A stretch of 13,933 nucleotides of DNA from Streptomyces griseus (GTDB lineage Bacteria > Bacteroidota > Bacteroidia > Chitinophagales > Chitinophagaceae), in NCBI GenBank assembly GCA_943323705.2, contig CALPIT020000041.1:1-13933 (forward strand), given 5' to 3'. A program made the position numbers and the translations under genes. A model generated the notes under the pieces. It saw only the letters and a program-made list of their open reading frames with translations. It did no database searches and was not told the origin of the DNA. Each line of letters starts with the position of its first letter. The stretch's first letter is position 1. Positions 7,982 through 13,893 of this stretch are shown one piece after another.

Positions 7982-9109
7982 TTATTTTAAAAATGCTTTT
8001 ACCGCATCAGCAATAAAAGTTTGTTGTTCTTCATCAAGTTCTGTATGAATCGGTAATGAAATTACCCTTTCTGTAAGCCAATCAGTAACAGGCAACTGAA
8101 ATTCACTACCACCAAAAGCATCAAACATTTTTTGGCGATGTGCAGGAACAGGGTAATAAATCATTGATGGAATTCCTTTGTCTGCAAGAGCTGCACTTAA
8201 AGCATCACGATCAGCGTCGTGAAGGATAAGTGTATACTGATGAAAAACGTGCATATTATTGGCTGCTCTGAAAGGCGTTTCAATTTTACTAATGCCCGCA
8301 AAAGCCTTGTCGTAAAAATCAGCTGCAGTAATTCTTGCATCAATATATTCGTCGAGGTGTTCCAATTTGATATCCAAAATTGCCGCTTGAATGGCATCGA
8401 GTCTTGAATTACAACCTACCACATCGTGATAGTAACGTTTGCTTTGTCCATGAGAAGCAATCATTCTCAATTTATTGGCCAGTTCATCATCATCGGTAAA
8501 AATCGCACCGCCATCACCAAATGCACCCAGATTTTTAGAAGGATAAAATGAAGTACAACCAATGTGACCGATACTACCGGTTTTTTTCATGGTACCATCA
8601 GAAAATGTGTAATTGTTTCCAATACCCTGAGCATTGTCTTCAATGACAAACAAATTATGTTTTTGAGCAATCGCCATTATCGCTTCCATTTCAGCAGCAT
8701 GACCATAAAGATGAACAGGAACTATAGCTTTAGTTTTGGGTGTAATGGCTTTTTCAATGGCTACAGGGTCGATACAAAAAGTTCGTTTATCAACTTCCAC
8801 AAATACTGGTTTGATGCCCAATAATGCAGCCACTTCCACAGTAGCGATGTAGGTAAAGGAAGGTGTAATCACCTCGTCACCGGCTTTTAATCCCAATGCC
8901 ATCATCGCAATTTGAAGTGCATCGGTTCCGTTTGCACAAGGAATAGCATGTTTACTGCCATTGTACTTAGCCAAGTTGTTGGCAAAATTATTTACCACCT
9001 GTCCACCTATAAATTGTGAACTTTCCATAACCGCTATAACAGCCGCATCTACCCTATCTTTTATTTTAAGGTATTGTGACTTCGTATCCACCATTTGTAA
9101 AGGCCTCAT
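7982..9109 (-). CDS. DegT/DnrJ/EryC1/StrS aminotransferase, WbpE-like sugar aminotransferase
   Basis: PLP-dependent aminotransferase acting on a keto-sugar nucleotide, usually with glutamate as amino donor. 375 residues: PCANGTDALQIAMMALG (57-73), GDEVITPSFTYIAT (77-90), IEDNAQGIG (156-164) with D158 for the pyridine nitrogen, Schiff-base Lys192 in SFYPSKNLGAFGDGGA, and HGQSKRYYHDVVGCNSRLD. By eye these segments are closest to Pseudomonas WbpE (3-keto UDP-GlcNAcA aminotransferase), as I remember that protein; the UDP-HexNAc dehydrogenase in the operon fits. The partner oxidase (WbpB) and acetyltransferase (WbpD) are not in the window, so the substrate is open. First gene of the minus-strand operon, with a -7 box 21 bp before the ATG. 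Confidence 0.88.
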   Translation of the reverse strand: MRPLQMVDTKSQYLKIKDRVDAAVIAVMESSQFIGGQVVNNFANNLAKYNGSKHAIPCANGTDALQIAMMALGLKAGDEVITPSFTYIATVEVAALLGIKPVFVEVDKRTFCIDPVAIEKAITPKTKAIVPVHLYGHAAEMEAIMAIAQKHNLFVIEDNAQGIGNNYTFSDGTMKKTGSIGHIGCTSFYPSKNLGAFGDGGAIFTDDDELANKLRMIASHGQSKRYYHDVVGCNSRLDAIQAAILDIKLEHLDEYIDARITAADFYDKAFAGISKIETPFRAANNMHVFHQYTLILHDADRDALSAALADKGIPSMIYYPVPAHRQKMFDAFGGSEFQLPVTDWLTERVISLPIHTELDEEQQTFIADAVKAFLK

Positions 9110-9130
9110 AAATCAATAGTTTAAGCCGCG

Positions 9131-9138
9131 CAAAGATA
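9131..9138 (-). promoter_or_regulatory. Candidate -7 box of the nucleotide-sugar operon
   Basis: Minus-strand TATCTTTG is a perfect TAnnTTTG match, ending 21 bases before the ATG of the aminotransferase gene. The TTTG elements upstream (9151-9154 and a TTTA at 9163-9166) sit at 12 and 24 bases, not at the usual 19-21, so the -33 part is uncertain. No other strong promoter for the seven sugar genes is seen. Confidence 0.6.
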
Positions 9139-9174
9139 TGATTTACACCTCAAATTCCATAGTAAACACTACGA

Positions 9175-9206
9175 ATTGATTAAACGGCCAATTGAATGTA
9201 TTTTTG
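9175..9206 (+). promoter_or_regulatory. Candidate promoter of waaA (-33 and -7)
   Basis: ATTG at 9175-9178, a 20-base spacer, and TATTTTTG at 9199-9206, a perfect TAnnTTTG. Transcription would begin around 9211-9214. That places the start downstream of the in-frame TTG at 9176 and about ten bases before the TTG at 9224, which helps choose the waaA start codon. Confidence 0.55.
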
Positions 9207-9223
9207 AAGATAATTTTTACATT

Positions 9224-10456
9224 TTGAACCGATTTTTTTACGATTTTTTTATTCATTTCTATAGTTTCATCATAGGGCTGGCTTCCATATGGAACCCAAA
9301 AGCAAGATTATGGGTTGATGGACGTAAACATTTCCCTGTTTTTAACTCAGAAAAGAAAAAAATATGGTTTCACTGTGCTAGTTTGGGAGAATTCGAACAA
9401 GGCCGCCCAGTATTGGAAGCATTAAAAGATAAATTTCCTCAATATGAAATCGTGCTCAGTTTTTTTTCTCCAAGTGGTTATGAAATCAGAAAAAATTATC
9501 CACTAGCCGACCATGTAATTTACTTACCTATCGACACGCCAAAAAATGCCCAAAAACTCATTGAAACCATCAATCCTGCTTTGGTCATTTGGGTGAAATA
9601 TGAATATTGGTTTCATTATTTGAGTCAACTGAAATCGAAAAATATTCCTGTCATTTTAATTTCGGGCATCTTTAGAAGATCACAGCCATTTTTTAAACCT
9701 TACGGTGGATTTTGGAAAAACATATTGAAATCCTTCAATTTGATTTATGTGCAAGATGATACATCTGTTCAATTGTTGAAAGAAATTGGTATTACAAACG
9801 CTGCCATAAGCGGCGATACTCGATTTGATAGGGTTTACGCCATCGCCGCTGAAAATAAAACTTTACCAGAAATTGCCGCTTTTACAAAAAACGACTTCAC
9901 TGTTGTTGCCGGCAGCACCTGGGAAGAAGACGAAAACCTGCTTGCGCCATTTATTCAAAAAAACAATTCTGTAAAATTCATTATTGCACCACATGAAATT
10001 TCACCTTCAAATCTGAACCGTTTGAAAGCAACATTTCAAAACGCCATTTTTTATTCGGAATGGAAAAAAGACATGACATCATCAAGCCATGTGTTGATTA
10101 TTGACAATATTGGTATGTTGTCGGCATTGTACAAATATGCCTCAGTTGCCTTTATTGGCGGAGGTTTCAATAAATCTGGCATTCACAATACACTGGAGGC
10201 GGCGGTTTATGGCAAGCCTGTATTCTTCGGACCTAATTTCAAAAAGTTTGCAGAAGCTGCTGCACTAGTTGAGAAAGGGGCAGCGTATTCAGTAGCATCT
10301 CCATCTGAATTCAATAAAGGTTTAGCATTATTTGTTCAAGATGAAAACAAATTATTGGCTACAGGAAAAGTTTCTGGTGAATTTGTGAAATCAAAAATCG
10401 GTGCTACTCATATTGTTGTGAATTATATCACTGAAAATCGTCTTTTGATTAACTGA
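9224..10456 (+). CDS. waaA: 3-deoxy-D-manno-octulosonate (Kdo) transferase
   Basis: Transfers Kdo from CMP-Kdo to lipid A at the cytoplasmic face of the inner membrane (GT30 family). With the TTG start at 9224 it has 410 residues, the family's usual size: a hydrophobic N-terminal anchor (residues about 2-20), FHCASLGEFEQGRP with the catalytic Glu56, FFSPSGYE, VIWVKYEYWFHYL, ISGDTRFDR, AGSTWEEDE (229-237), and GGGFNKSGIHNTLEAAVYGKP (312-332) in the CMP-Kdo domain. No ATG lies near the 5' end. The in-frame TTG at 9176 would add 16 residues but lies upstream of the predicted transcription start, so I prefer 9224. Divergent from the sugar operon; its last 34 bp overlap the converging unknown gene. 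Confidence 0.93.
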   Translation: MNRFFYDFFIHFYSFIIGLASIWNPKARLWVDGRKHFPVFNSEKKKIWFHCASLGEFEQGRPVLEALKDKFPQYEIVLSFFSPSGYEIRKNYPLADHVIYLPIDTPKNAQKLIETINPALVIWVKYEYWFHYLSQLKSKNIPVILISGIFRRSQPFFKPYGGFWKNILKSFNLIYVQDDTSVQLLKEIGITNAAISGDTRFDRVYAIAAENKTLPEIAAFTKNDFTVVAGSTWEEDENLLAPFIQKNNSVKFIIAPHEISPSNLNRLKATFQNAIFYSEWKKDMTSSSHVLIIDNIGMLSALYKYASVAFIGGGFNKSGIHNTLEAAVYGKPVFFGPNFKKFAEAAALVEKGAAYSVASPSEFNKGLALFVQDENKLLATGKVSGEFVKSKIGATHIVVNYITENRLLIN

Positions 10457-11145
10457 TCAAACTGTTTTACAGTTTCATGCTGAACATCCCAACCGAGTTT
10501 TGTTTTAAGCTCCCTTCTGATCCAGTATTCTGCTTCTGCATAAATGGAAAAGCCGTTGATGGTTTTGATGCTTCTTTCATACATCGCCTCATCTCCTTTG
10601 AACAAATCATTGATGAATAGAAATCTGTCGTTGATGCCGATGGCCTTTTTAATATCCTTAATGGGCGTATCTTTCAACGCTTCACTTAATTCTTTTTTGG
10701 ATTGTTTTAATTTATCATTCAGCGAATCGCTAAGCGGAGCCATGGATTCGTTAAGTTCTTTTTTCGAGGCTTGTTCACTATTGGTTTGATGAATTAAGGT
10801 AGGCGTATCTTCTATAGGATCAAAACTGAATGGTTTTTTATTTTTAATGCTGATGCTGTTGATGGTTTCAGCCGTTTTTCTGATTTGCTCAAGCTCATCA
10901 GCAAGTGCTTCTTCATCGATATCGAGATTGAGAACTACTTTTTCTTCAGCATAAGGTACTGATTCAATCAACACCGTAGGCATATCGAAAGCAACTTTTC
11001 CGGTGTTGCTATGGTCATTGCCTGATGATTTGAGGTGCATCAACTCAGATTGCAACATTTGTACGGTCTGTAATAACTCATCAACAGACGCTTTATCGGC
11101 AATCTGTTCGTTGAGTCTTTGTGAGAGTGTTTCCACTCGTTCCAT
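10423..11145 (-). CDS. Conserved hypothetical protein with N-terminal coiled coil and C-terminal alpha-helical domain
   Basis: 240 residues, no known enzyme motif, signal peptide or membrane segment. Residues 1-42 are heptad-like and probably a coiled coil (LSQRLNEQI, LLQTVQMLQSELMHL). Residues about 45-160 are low in hydrophobics and rich in Glu, Lys and Ser, likely a flexible linker. The C-terminal part (about 160-238) is compact: IKKAIGINDRFLFINDLFKGDE, then MYERSIKTINGFSIYAEAEYW, then RRELKTKLGWD and FDQLIKRRFSVI. From memory, this tail recurs in uncharacterised Bacteroidota proteins; I cannot confirm by search. The coding sequence overlaps the end of waaA by 34 bp in convergent orientation. 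No clear TAnnTTTG box is visible upstream (nearest TGAGTTTG at 11178-11185). Likely a cytosolic scaffold or nucleoid/cell-division-type helper, but that is a guess. Confidence 0.85.
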   Translation of the reverse strand: MERVETLSQRLNEQIADKASVDELLQTVQMLQSELMHLKSSGNDHSNTGKVAFDMPTVLIESVPYAEEKVVLNLDIDEEALADELEQIRKTAETINSISIKNKKPFSFDPIEDTPTLIHQTNSEQASKKELNESMAPLSDSLNDKLKQSKKELSEALKDTPIKDIKKAIGINDRFLFINDLFKGDEAMYERSIKTINGFSIYAEAEYWIRRELKTKLGWDVQHETVKQFDQLIKRRFSVI

Positions 11146-11193
11146 ATTGAAGATTTTGGGTATTAAATAAATTTTTACAAACTCAATTTTTGT

Positions 11194-11224
11194 TTTGCCT
11201 GTTGAACTTAAACCTTAATCTTTG
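11194..11224 (+). promoter_or_regulatory. Candidate promoter of tdk
   Basis: TTTG at 11194-11197, a 19-base spacer, and AATCTTTG at 11217-11224, one mismatch to TAnnTTTG. This predicts a 5' UTR of about 45 bases, very A-rich, before the ATG at 11274. Confidence 0.5.
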
Positions 11225-11273
11225 CAAAAACAAAAACTAAAGTTACAAACCAATTTTTAAAAAAAATTAATTA

Positions 11274-11837
11274 ATGTTTATAGAACCGGATTATAAAGGC
11301 GACAAAAGAGGCTGGATAGAAGTGATTTGCGGAAGTATGTTCAGCGGAAAGACTGAGGAATTAATCAGAAGATTGAAAAGAGTGAAAATTGCAAATCTTA
11401 AAGTAGAGATTTTCAAACCAAAAATTGATACTCGTTATGATGAAACAAAGATTGTGAGTCATGACACCAACGCTATTAATTCCACTCCCGTGGAGAACTC
11501 CGCCGCAATTTTGTTGCTAGCTAAAGATGTAGATGTGGTGGGCATTGATGAAGCCCAATTTTTTGATGACGGCATCAGAGAAGTTTGCGAACAACTGGCA
11601 TTAAGAGGTATCAGGGTTATAGTTGCCGGCTTGGATATGGATTATATGGGGCAGCCTTTCGGACAAATGCCCGATTTGTTGGCAGTAGCCGATTACATTA
11701 CCAAATTGCATGCAATCTGCATGGAATGTGGAAATATCGCACACGTTAGTTATAGAAAAACAGCTCAAAGCGGACAAGTGCTGTTGGGAGAAAAAGACAT
11801 TTACGAACCAAGGTGCAGGATTTGTGCTCAGAAGTAG
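11274..11837 (+). CDS. tdk: Thymidine kinase (type II, TK1-like)
   Basis: Phosphorylates thymidine to dTMP with ATP in the pyrimidine salvage pathway; a cytosolic tetramer in this family. 187 residues: P-loop GSMFSGKT (20-27), catalytic base Glu93 in IDEAQFF, DMDYMGQPFG (121-130) and lasso region, and four zinc ligands C149, C152, C181 and C184 in ICMECG and RCRIC. All key residues present and length is normal. Its TAG stop is also the first three bases of an 18-bp tandem repeat unit. Transcribed alone, with a promoter candidate 50 bp upstream; no T-tract terminator follows. Confidence 0.97.
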   Translation: MFIEPDYKGDKRGWIEVICGSMFSGKTEELIRRLKRVKIANLKVEIFKPKIDTRYDETKIVSHDTNAINSTPVENSAAILLLAKDVDVVGIDEAQFFDDGIREVCEQLALRGIRVIVAGLDMDYMGQPFGQMPDLLAVADYITKLHAICMECGNIAHVSYRKTAQSGQVLLGEKDIYEPRCRICAQK

Positions 11838-11875
11838 CCCACCGTTTTAACATAGCCCACCGTTTCAACGGTGGG
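11835..11875. repeat. Two tandem 18-bp units, the second forming a perfect hairpin
   Basis: TAGCCCACCGTTTTAACA (11835-11852) and TAGCCCACCGTTTCAACG (11853-11870) differ at two positions. The second continues into GTGGG, so 11856-11863 pairs with 11868-11875 (8 bp, TTCA loop). There is no T run after it, so it resembles a REP-type palindrome more than a terminator. Confidence 0.8.
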
Positions 11876-11923
11876 AGAACAAAGATTTACGCAGCGATTC
11901 GATTTTATTTTCTTGTTTTTTAA

Positions 11924-11953
11924 TTTTTCCCAACGTTTCAACATTGGAAAAAA
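11924..11953. repeat. Degenerate third copy of the CCCACCGTTTCAAC palindrome
   Basis: 11929-11947 matches the hairpin copy at 11856-11874 in 16 of 19 bases. The imperfect stem (one bulged C, one mismatch) is extended by T5 on the left and A run on the right, which gives a longer but weak foldback. Confidence 0.5.
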
Positions 11954-11963
11954 AATTTCTTTT

Positions 11964-12064
11964 TTAAAGAGTTGAATCATTATGCAATGTCCAGTAGTTT
12001 ATTTGCTGTGCAAAGCGACCTGCAGAACAATCAAAAAGAATAAAAGAATTGAAGTTTTCTTCAT
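11964..12064 (-). pseudogene. Remnant of a secreted-protein gene: signal peptide plus frameshifted continuation
   Basis: From the ATG at 12064 the minus strand encodes MKKTSILLFFLIVLQVAL, a textbook signal peptide (two Lys, hydrophobic core), and then HSK and a stop at 11999. Moving one frame after the Leu codon gives QQINYWTLHNDSTL and a stop at 11964. Joined through one missing base (Leu-Ala-Gln-Gln) this would be a normal signal-peptidase site and mature N-terminus for a Bacteroidota secreted protein. Nothing coding follows, so at most the first 35 codons of a gene remain. A real 21-residue peptide or chance are the alternatives. Confidence 0.4.
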
Positions 12065-12148
12065 GTTACATGATGTTTTCTGAACAACAGAACTATCGCT
12101 TTATCAAAAAATAAACATGAGTTTTACAGCTTACCTTACATGTATCTT

Positions 12149-12166
12149 ACCACCGTTTTAATGTAG
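12149..12166. repeat. Fourth copy of the CCACCGTTTTAA repeat
   Basis: Matches 11838-11855 in 15 of 18 positions, same orientation, about 310 bp away. No palindromic partner arm is seen here, so it looks like a half unit. Confidence 0.5.
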
Positions 12167-12208
12167 AAATCATCACAAAAAATATATCAATTCTCTATTG
12201 TAGAATCA

Positions 12209-12216
12209 TAACTTTG
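12209..12216 (+). promoter_or_regulatory. -7 box of ccmB, only 5 bases before the ATG
   Basis: TAACTTTG is a perfect TAnnTTTG match. The ATG at 12222 lies where the transcription start would be expected, so the message may be leaderless or nearly so. No TTTG at 19-21 bases upstream. Confidence 0.5.
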
Positions 12217-12221
12217 CTGCC

Positions 12222-12881
12222 ATGAACAACAAGGTATTGGCATTGCTAAGAAAAGACATTCTGATTGAACTCCGTCAGAAGCATACCTTTTATGGCATAT
12301 TGTTATATATCGCAGCTACGATTTTTGTCATTTATTTGTCTATGGCTGAAGAACCGGATGCGCAAGTGTGGAACAGTTTGTTTTGGGTGATTCAGTTATT
12401 TGTATGTGTAAATGCTGTTGCCAAAAGTTTTTTACAGGAAAGCAAAGGTCGCATGTTGTATTTTTTCAGCATCTGCTCTCCGGTTGATTTTATCATTTCA
12501 AAAATGATTTACAATGTGATGTTGATGATGTTGATGAGTTTGATAAGCTTGATTTTATTTACTTTTTTTCTGGGGAATCCGGTTTTTAACATGCTGAAAT
12601 TTACAGGCATCGTTATCATTGGCGGCACTGGAATCAGTTTAGTCTTTACTTTAATGAGTGCTATTGCTGCTAAAGCCCAACAAAACGCAGCATTAATTGC
12701 GATATTAGGTTTCCCGGTAATTCTGCCTCAACTAATGCTAGTGATGAAAATGAGCAAAACTGCTTTTGCTGAAGTTTTCCGCGATGGTGCGGTGTTGCAG
12801 TTGACCGGATTGACTTTAGCCATGAATTTATTGGTCATTATACTTGGTGTGATCTTATTTCCTTATTTGTGGAAAGACTAA
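12222..12881 (+). CDS. ccmB: Heme exporter permease CcmB (cytochrome c maturation)
   Basis: Membrane subunit of the CcmABCD heme-release complex of system I cytochrome c maturation. 219 residues, the usual CcmB size, with the family start (LRKDILIELRQKHTFYGILLY) and six predicted membrane segments at about 21-41, 51-70, 95-116, 123-146, 154-175 and 193-216. AKSFLQESKGRMLYFF (67-82), after the second segment, corresponds to the conserved cytoplasmic loop of CcmB. The ATPase gene ccmA is not next to it in this window; ccmC follows after 71 bp. The start ATG is preceded by a -7 box at only 5 bases. Function by family and by the following ccmC and ccmD. Confidence 0.93.
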   Translation: MNNKVLALLRKDILIELRQKHTFYGILLYIAATIFVIYLSMAEEPDAQVWNSLFWVIQLFVCVNAVAKSFLQESKGRMLYFFSICSPVDFIISKMIYNVMLMMLMSLISLILFTFFLGNPVFNMLKFTGIVIIGGTGISLVFTLMSAIAAKAQQNAALIAILGFPVILPQLMLVMKMSKTAFAEVFRDGAVLQLTGLTLAMNLLVIILGVILFPYLWKD

Positions 12882-12931
12882 AACCCTTAAAATCTTTTAG
12901 AAATTATTGCTTTCTATGGTGTCATTTCCTA

Positions 12932-12939
12932 TAACTTTG
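12932..12939 (+). promoter_or_regulatory. Candidate -7 box of ccmC
   Basis: TAACTTTG is a perfect TAnnTTTG match, ending 13 bases before the ccmC ATG and identical to the box in front of ccmB. A TTG at 12907-12909 is 22 bases upstream, slightly long for a -33 element. ccmC may thus have its own transcript besides read-through from ccmB. Confidence 0.5.
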
Positions 12940-12952
12940 CCCCGATAAAAAA

Positions 12953-13657
12953 ATGCCGTTGAAAAAAAGCTGGTGGAAAATATTATCGTTTGTATTATTG
13001 GTTTACACAATTGTTGCTGGATTTCTTCTTGATGTTCCTCATCTGCCTATTTTAAATGAAACCATTCGGAATCTCTATTTCCATGTTTGTATGTGGTTTG
13101 GCATGATGATACTATTCGGAGCGAGCTTTTATTATAGTATCAAATACCTTCGTGGCTTCAATTATCGTAATGATATTTATGCATTAAATTTTGCTGCAGT
13201 TGGATGTTTATTTGGTATCCTTGGCTATGCCACTGGATTTGAATGGGTGAACGTTACTTGGGTAACTGATCAGGGACAATCCATCGGTAGCGTATTGAAA
13301 GAACCCAAGCTCATCGGAGCTGCAATTGCCTTACTTATATATGGTGCCTATTTTGTTTTGAGAGGTTCATTTACCGATATTGATAAACGCGCTAGGATAA
13401 GTGCGGTTTACAACATATTCGCATTCGCGATGTTATTCCCAAGTATTTGGATTATTCCTCGTATCGTGGGAAGTTTGCATCCAGGCGCACCAGGAAGTGA
13501 CAGCGGCAATCCGGCTTTAGACAGACAAGATTTAGATGGCTCCATGCGTATGATTTTTTATCCTGCAATCATCGGATGGAGTTTGTTAGGCGTATGGATA
13601 GCCACTTTGAAAATTAGATTACAATTGATGAAAGATAAAAACATAATCAATGAATAA
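12953..13657 (+). CDS. ccmC: Cytochrome c biogenesis protein CcmC (heme handling), with an altered WWD region
   Basis: In system I, CcmC loads heme from the inner membrane onto CcmE at the periplasmic side. 234 residues with six probable membrane segments. The two heme-ligand histidines appear as His44 in LYFHVCMWFG and His176 in SLHPG, and YGAYFVLRG plus AVYNIFAFAMLFP are typical. The tryptophan-rich WWD signature (normally WGxWWxWD) is not readable: the segment at 94-120 runs from TGFEW through VNVTWVTDQGQS to KEPKL and has only W98 and W103. Bacteroidota homologs, as I remember them, keep a WGxWW-like core before DPKL. The reading frame is intact. The gene overlaps ccmD by 8 bp. Confidence 0.9.
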   Translation: MPLKKSWWKILSFVLLVYTIVAGFLLDVPHLPILNETIRNLYFHVCMWFGMMILFGASFYYSIKYLRGFNYRNDIYALNFAAVGCLFGILGYATGFEWVNVTWVTDQGQSIGSVLKEPKLIGAAIALLIYGAYFVLRGSFTDIDKRARISAVYNIFAFAMLFPSIWIIPRIVGSLHPGAPGSDSGNPALDRQDLDGSMRMIFYPAIIGWSLLGVWIATLKIRLQLMKDKNIINE

Positions 13658-13853
13658 ATTATTTTTAATTTGCTTTTTCATGTTGATGTCAACAATGAGT
13701 TGGGCACAAGAGAAAGTTGAAATGGCTGATGTAATGAGAAGCAACGGAAAGATTTACACCGTTGTTGCTGTTTGCCTTACCATTTTAATCGGTTTGTTTA
13801 TTTATGTATTTTTAATCGACAGAAAAATCAGCAAACTGGAAAAAGAAAAATAA
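13650..13853 (+). CDS. ccmD: CcmD-like small membrane protein
   Basis: 67 residues. CcmD is the small membrane protein that helps release heme-loaded CcmE from CcmABC. The N-terminus MNKLFLICFFMLMSTMSWA looks like a cleaved signal peptide (cut before Gln20), then a short stretch with VEMADVMRSNGKIY, one membrane helix (about 37-56, TVVAVCLTILIGLFIYVFLI), and a charged tail DRKISKLEKEK. This form with signal peptide is what Bacteroidota CcmD proteins look like. The ATG lies in the last codons of ccmC (8-bp overlap), which implies coupling. Confidence 0.85.
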   Translation: MNKLFLICFFMLMSTMSWAQEKVEMADVMRSNGKIYTVVAVCLTILIGLFIYVFLIDRKISKLEKEK

Positions 13854-13893
13854 TATTAAAAACGCTTTTACTGAGAAAATAAAAACCAACAAT

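Larger units (their letters stand above)
11838..12221. other. Non-coding stretch between tdk and ccmB
   Basis: 384 bp without an intact gene of recognisable kind. It holds four copies of a CCACCGTTT(T/C)AA-like repeat (11838, 11856, 11929 degenerate, 12150), a probable broken secreted-protein gene on the minus strand (11964-12064), an 11-base palindrome CATGTTACATG (12062-12072), and the ccmB -7 box (12209-12216). A 33-codon ORF on the + strand at 11982-12083 is present but has no support. No tRNA-like or riboswitch-like fold was recognised. Confidence 0.6.

Noticed and set aside
1882..9109. A complete capsule or O-antigen locus
   Set aside because: No glycosyltransferase, Wzx/Wzy, ABC exporter, rmlA or rmlB is present; only precursor enzymes are seen.
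9176..9223. Longer N-terminus of WaaA from the TTG at 9176
   Set aside because: It would contain the -7 box and lie upstream of the predicted transcription start; the family usually begins right at the hydrophobic anchor.
11856..11875. Hairpin after tdk as rho-independent terminator
   Set aside because: The stem is good but no T run follows, and it belongs to a tandem repeat; termination may still occur but is not shown.
11835..11947. CRISPR-like reading of the CCCACCGTTT repeats
   Set aside because: Only four short, unevenly spaced and degenerate copies, no regular spacers and no cas genes.
11982..12083. 33-codon ORF on the + strand in the tdk-ccmB gap
   Set aside because: No promoter, hydrophobic pattern or familiar motif; the opposite strand of the same bases explains its composition better (signal-peptide remnant).
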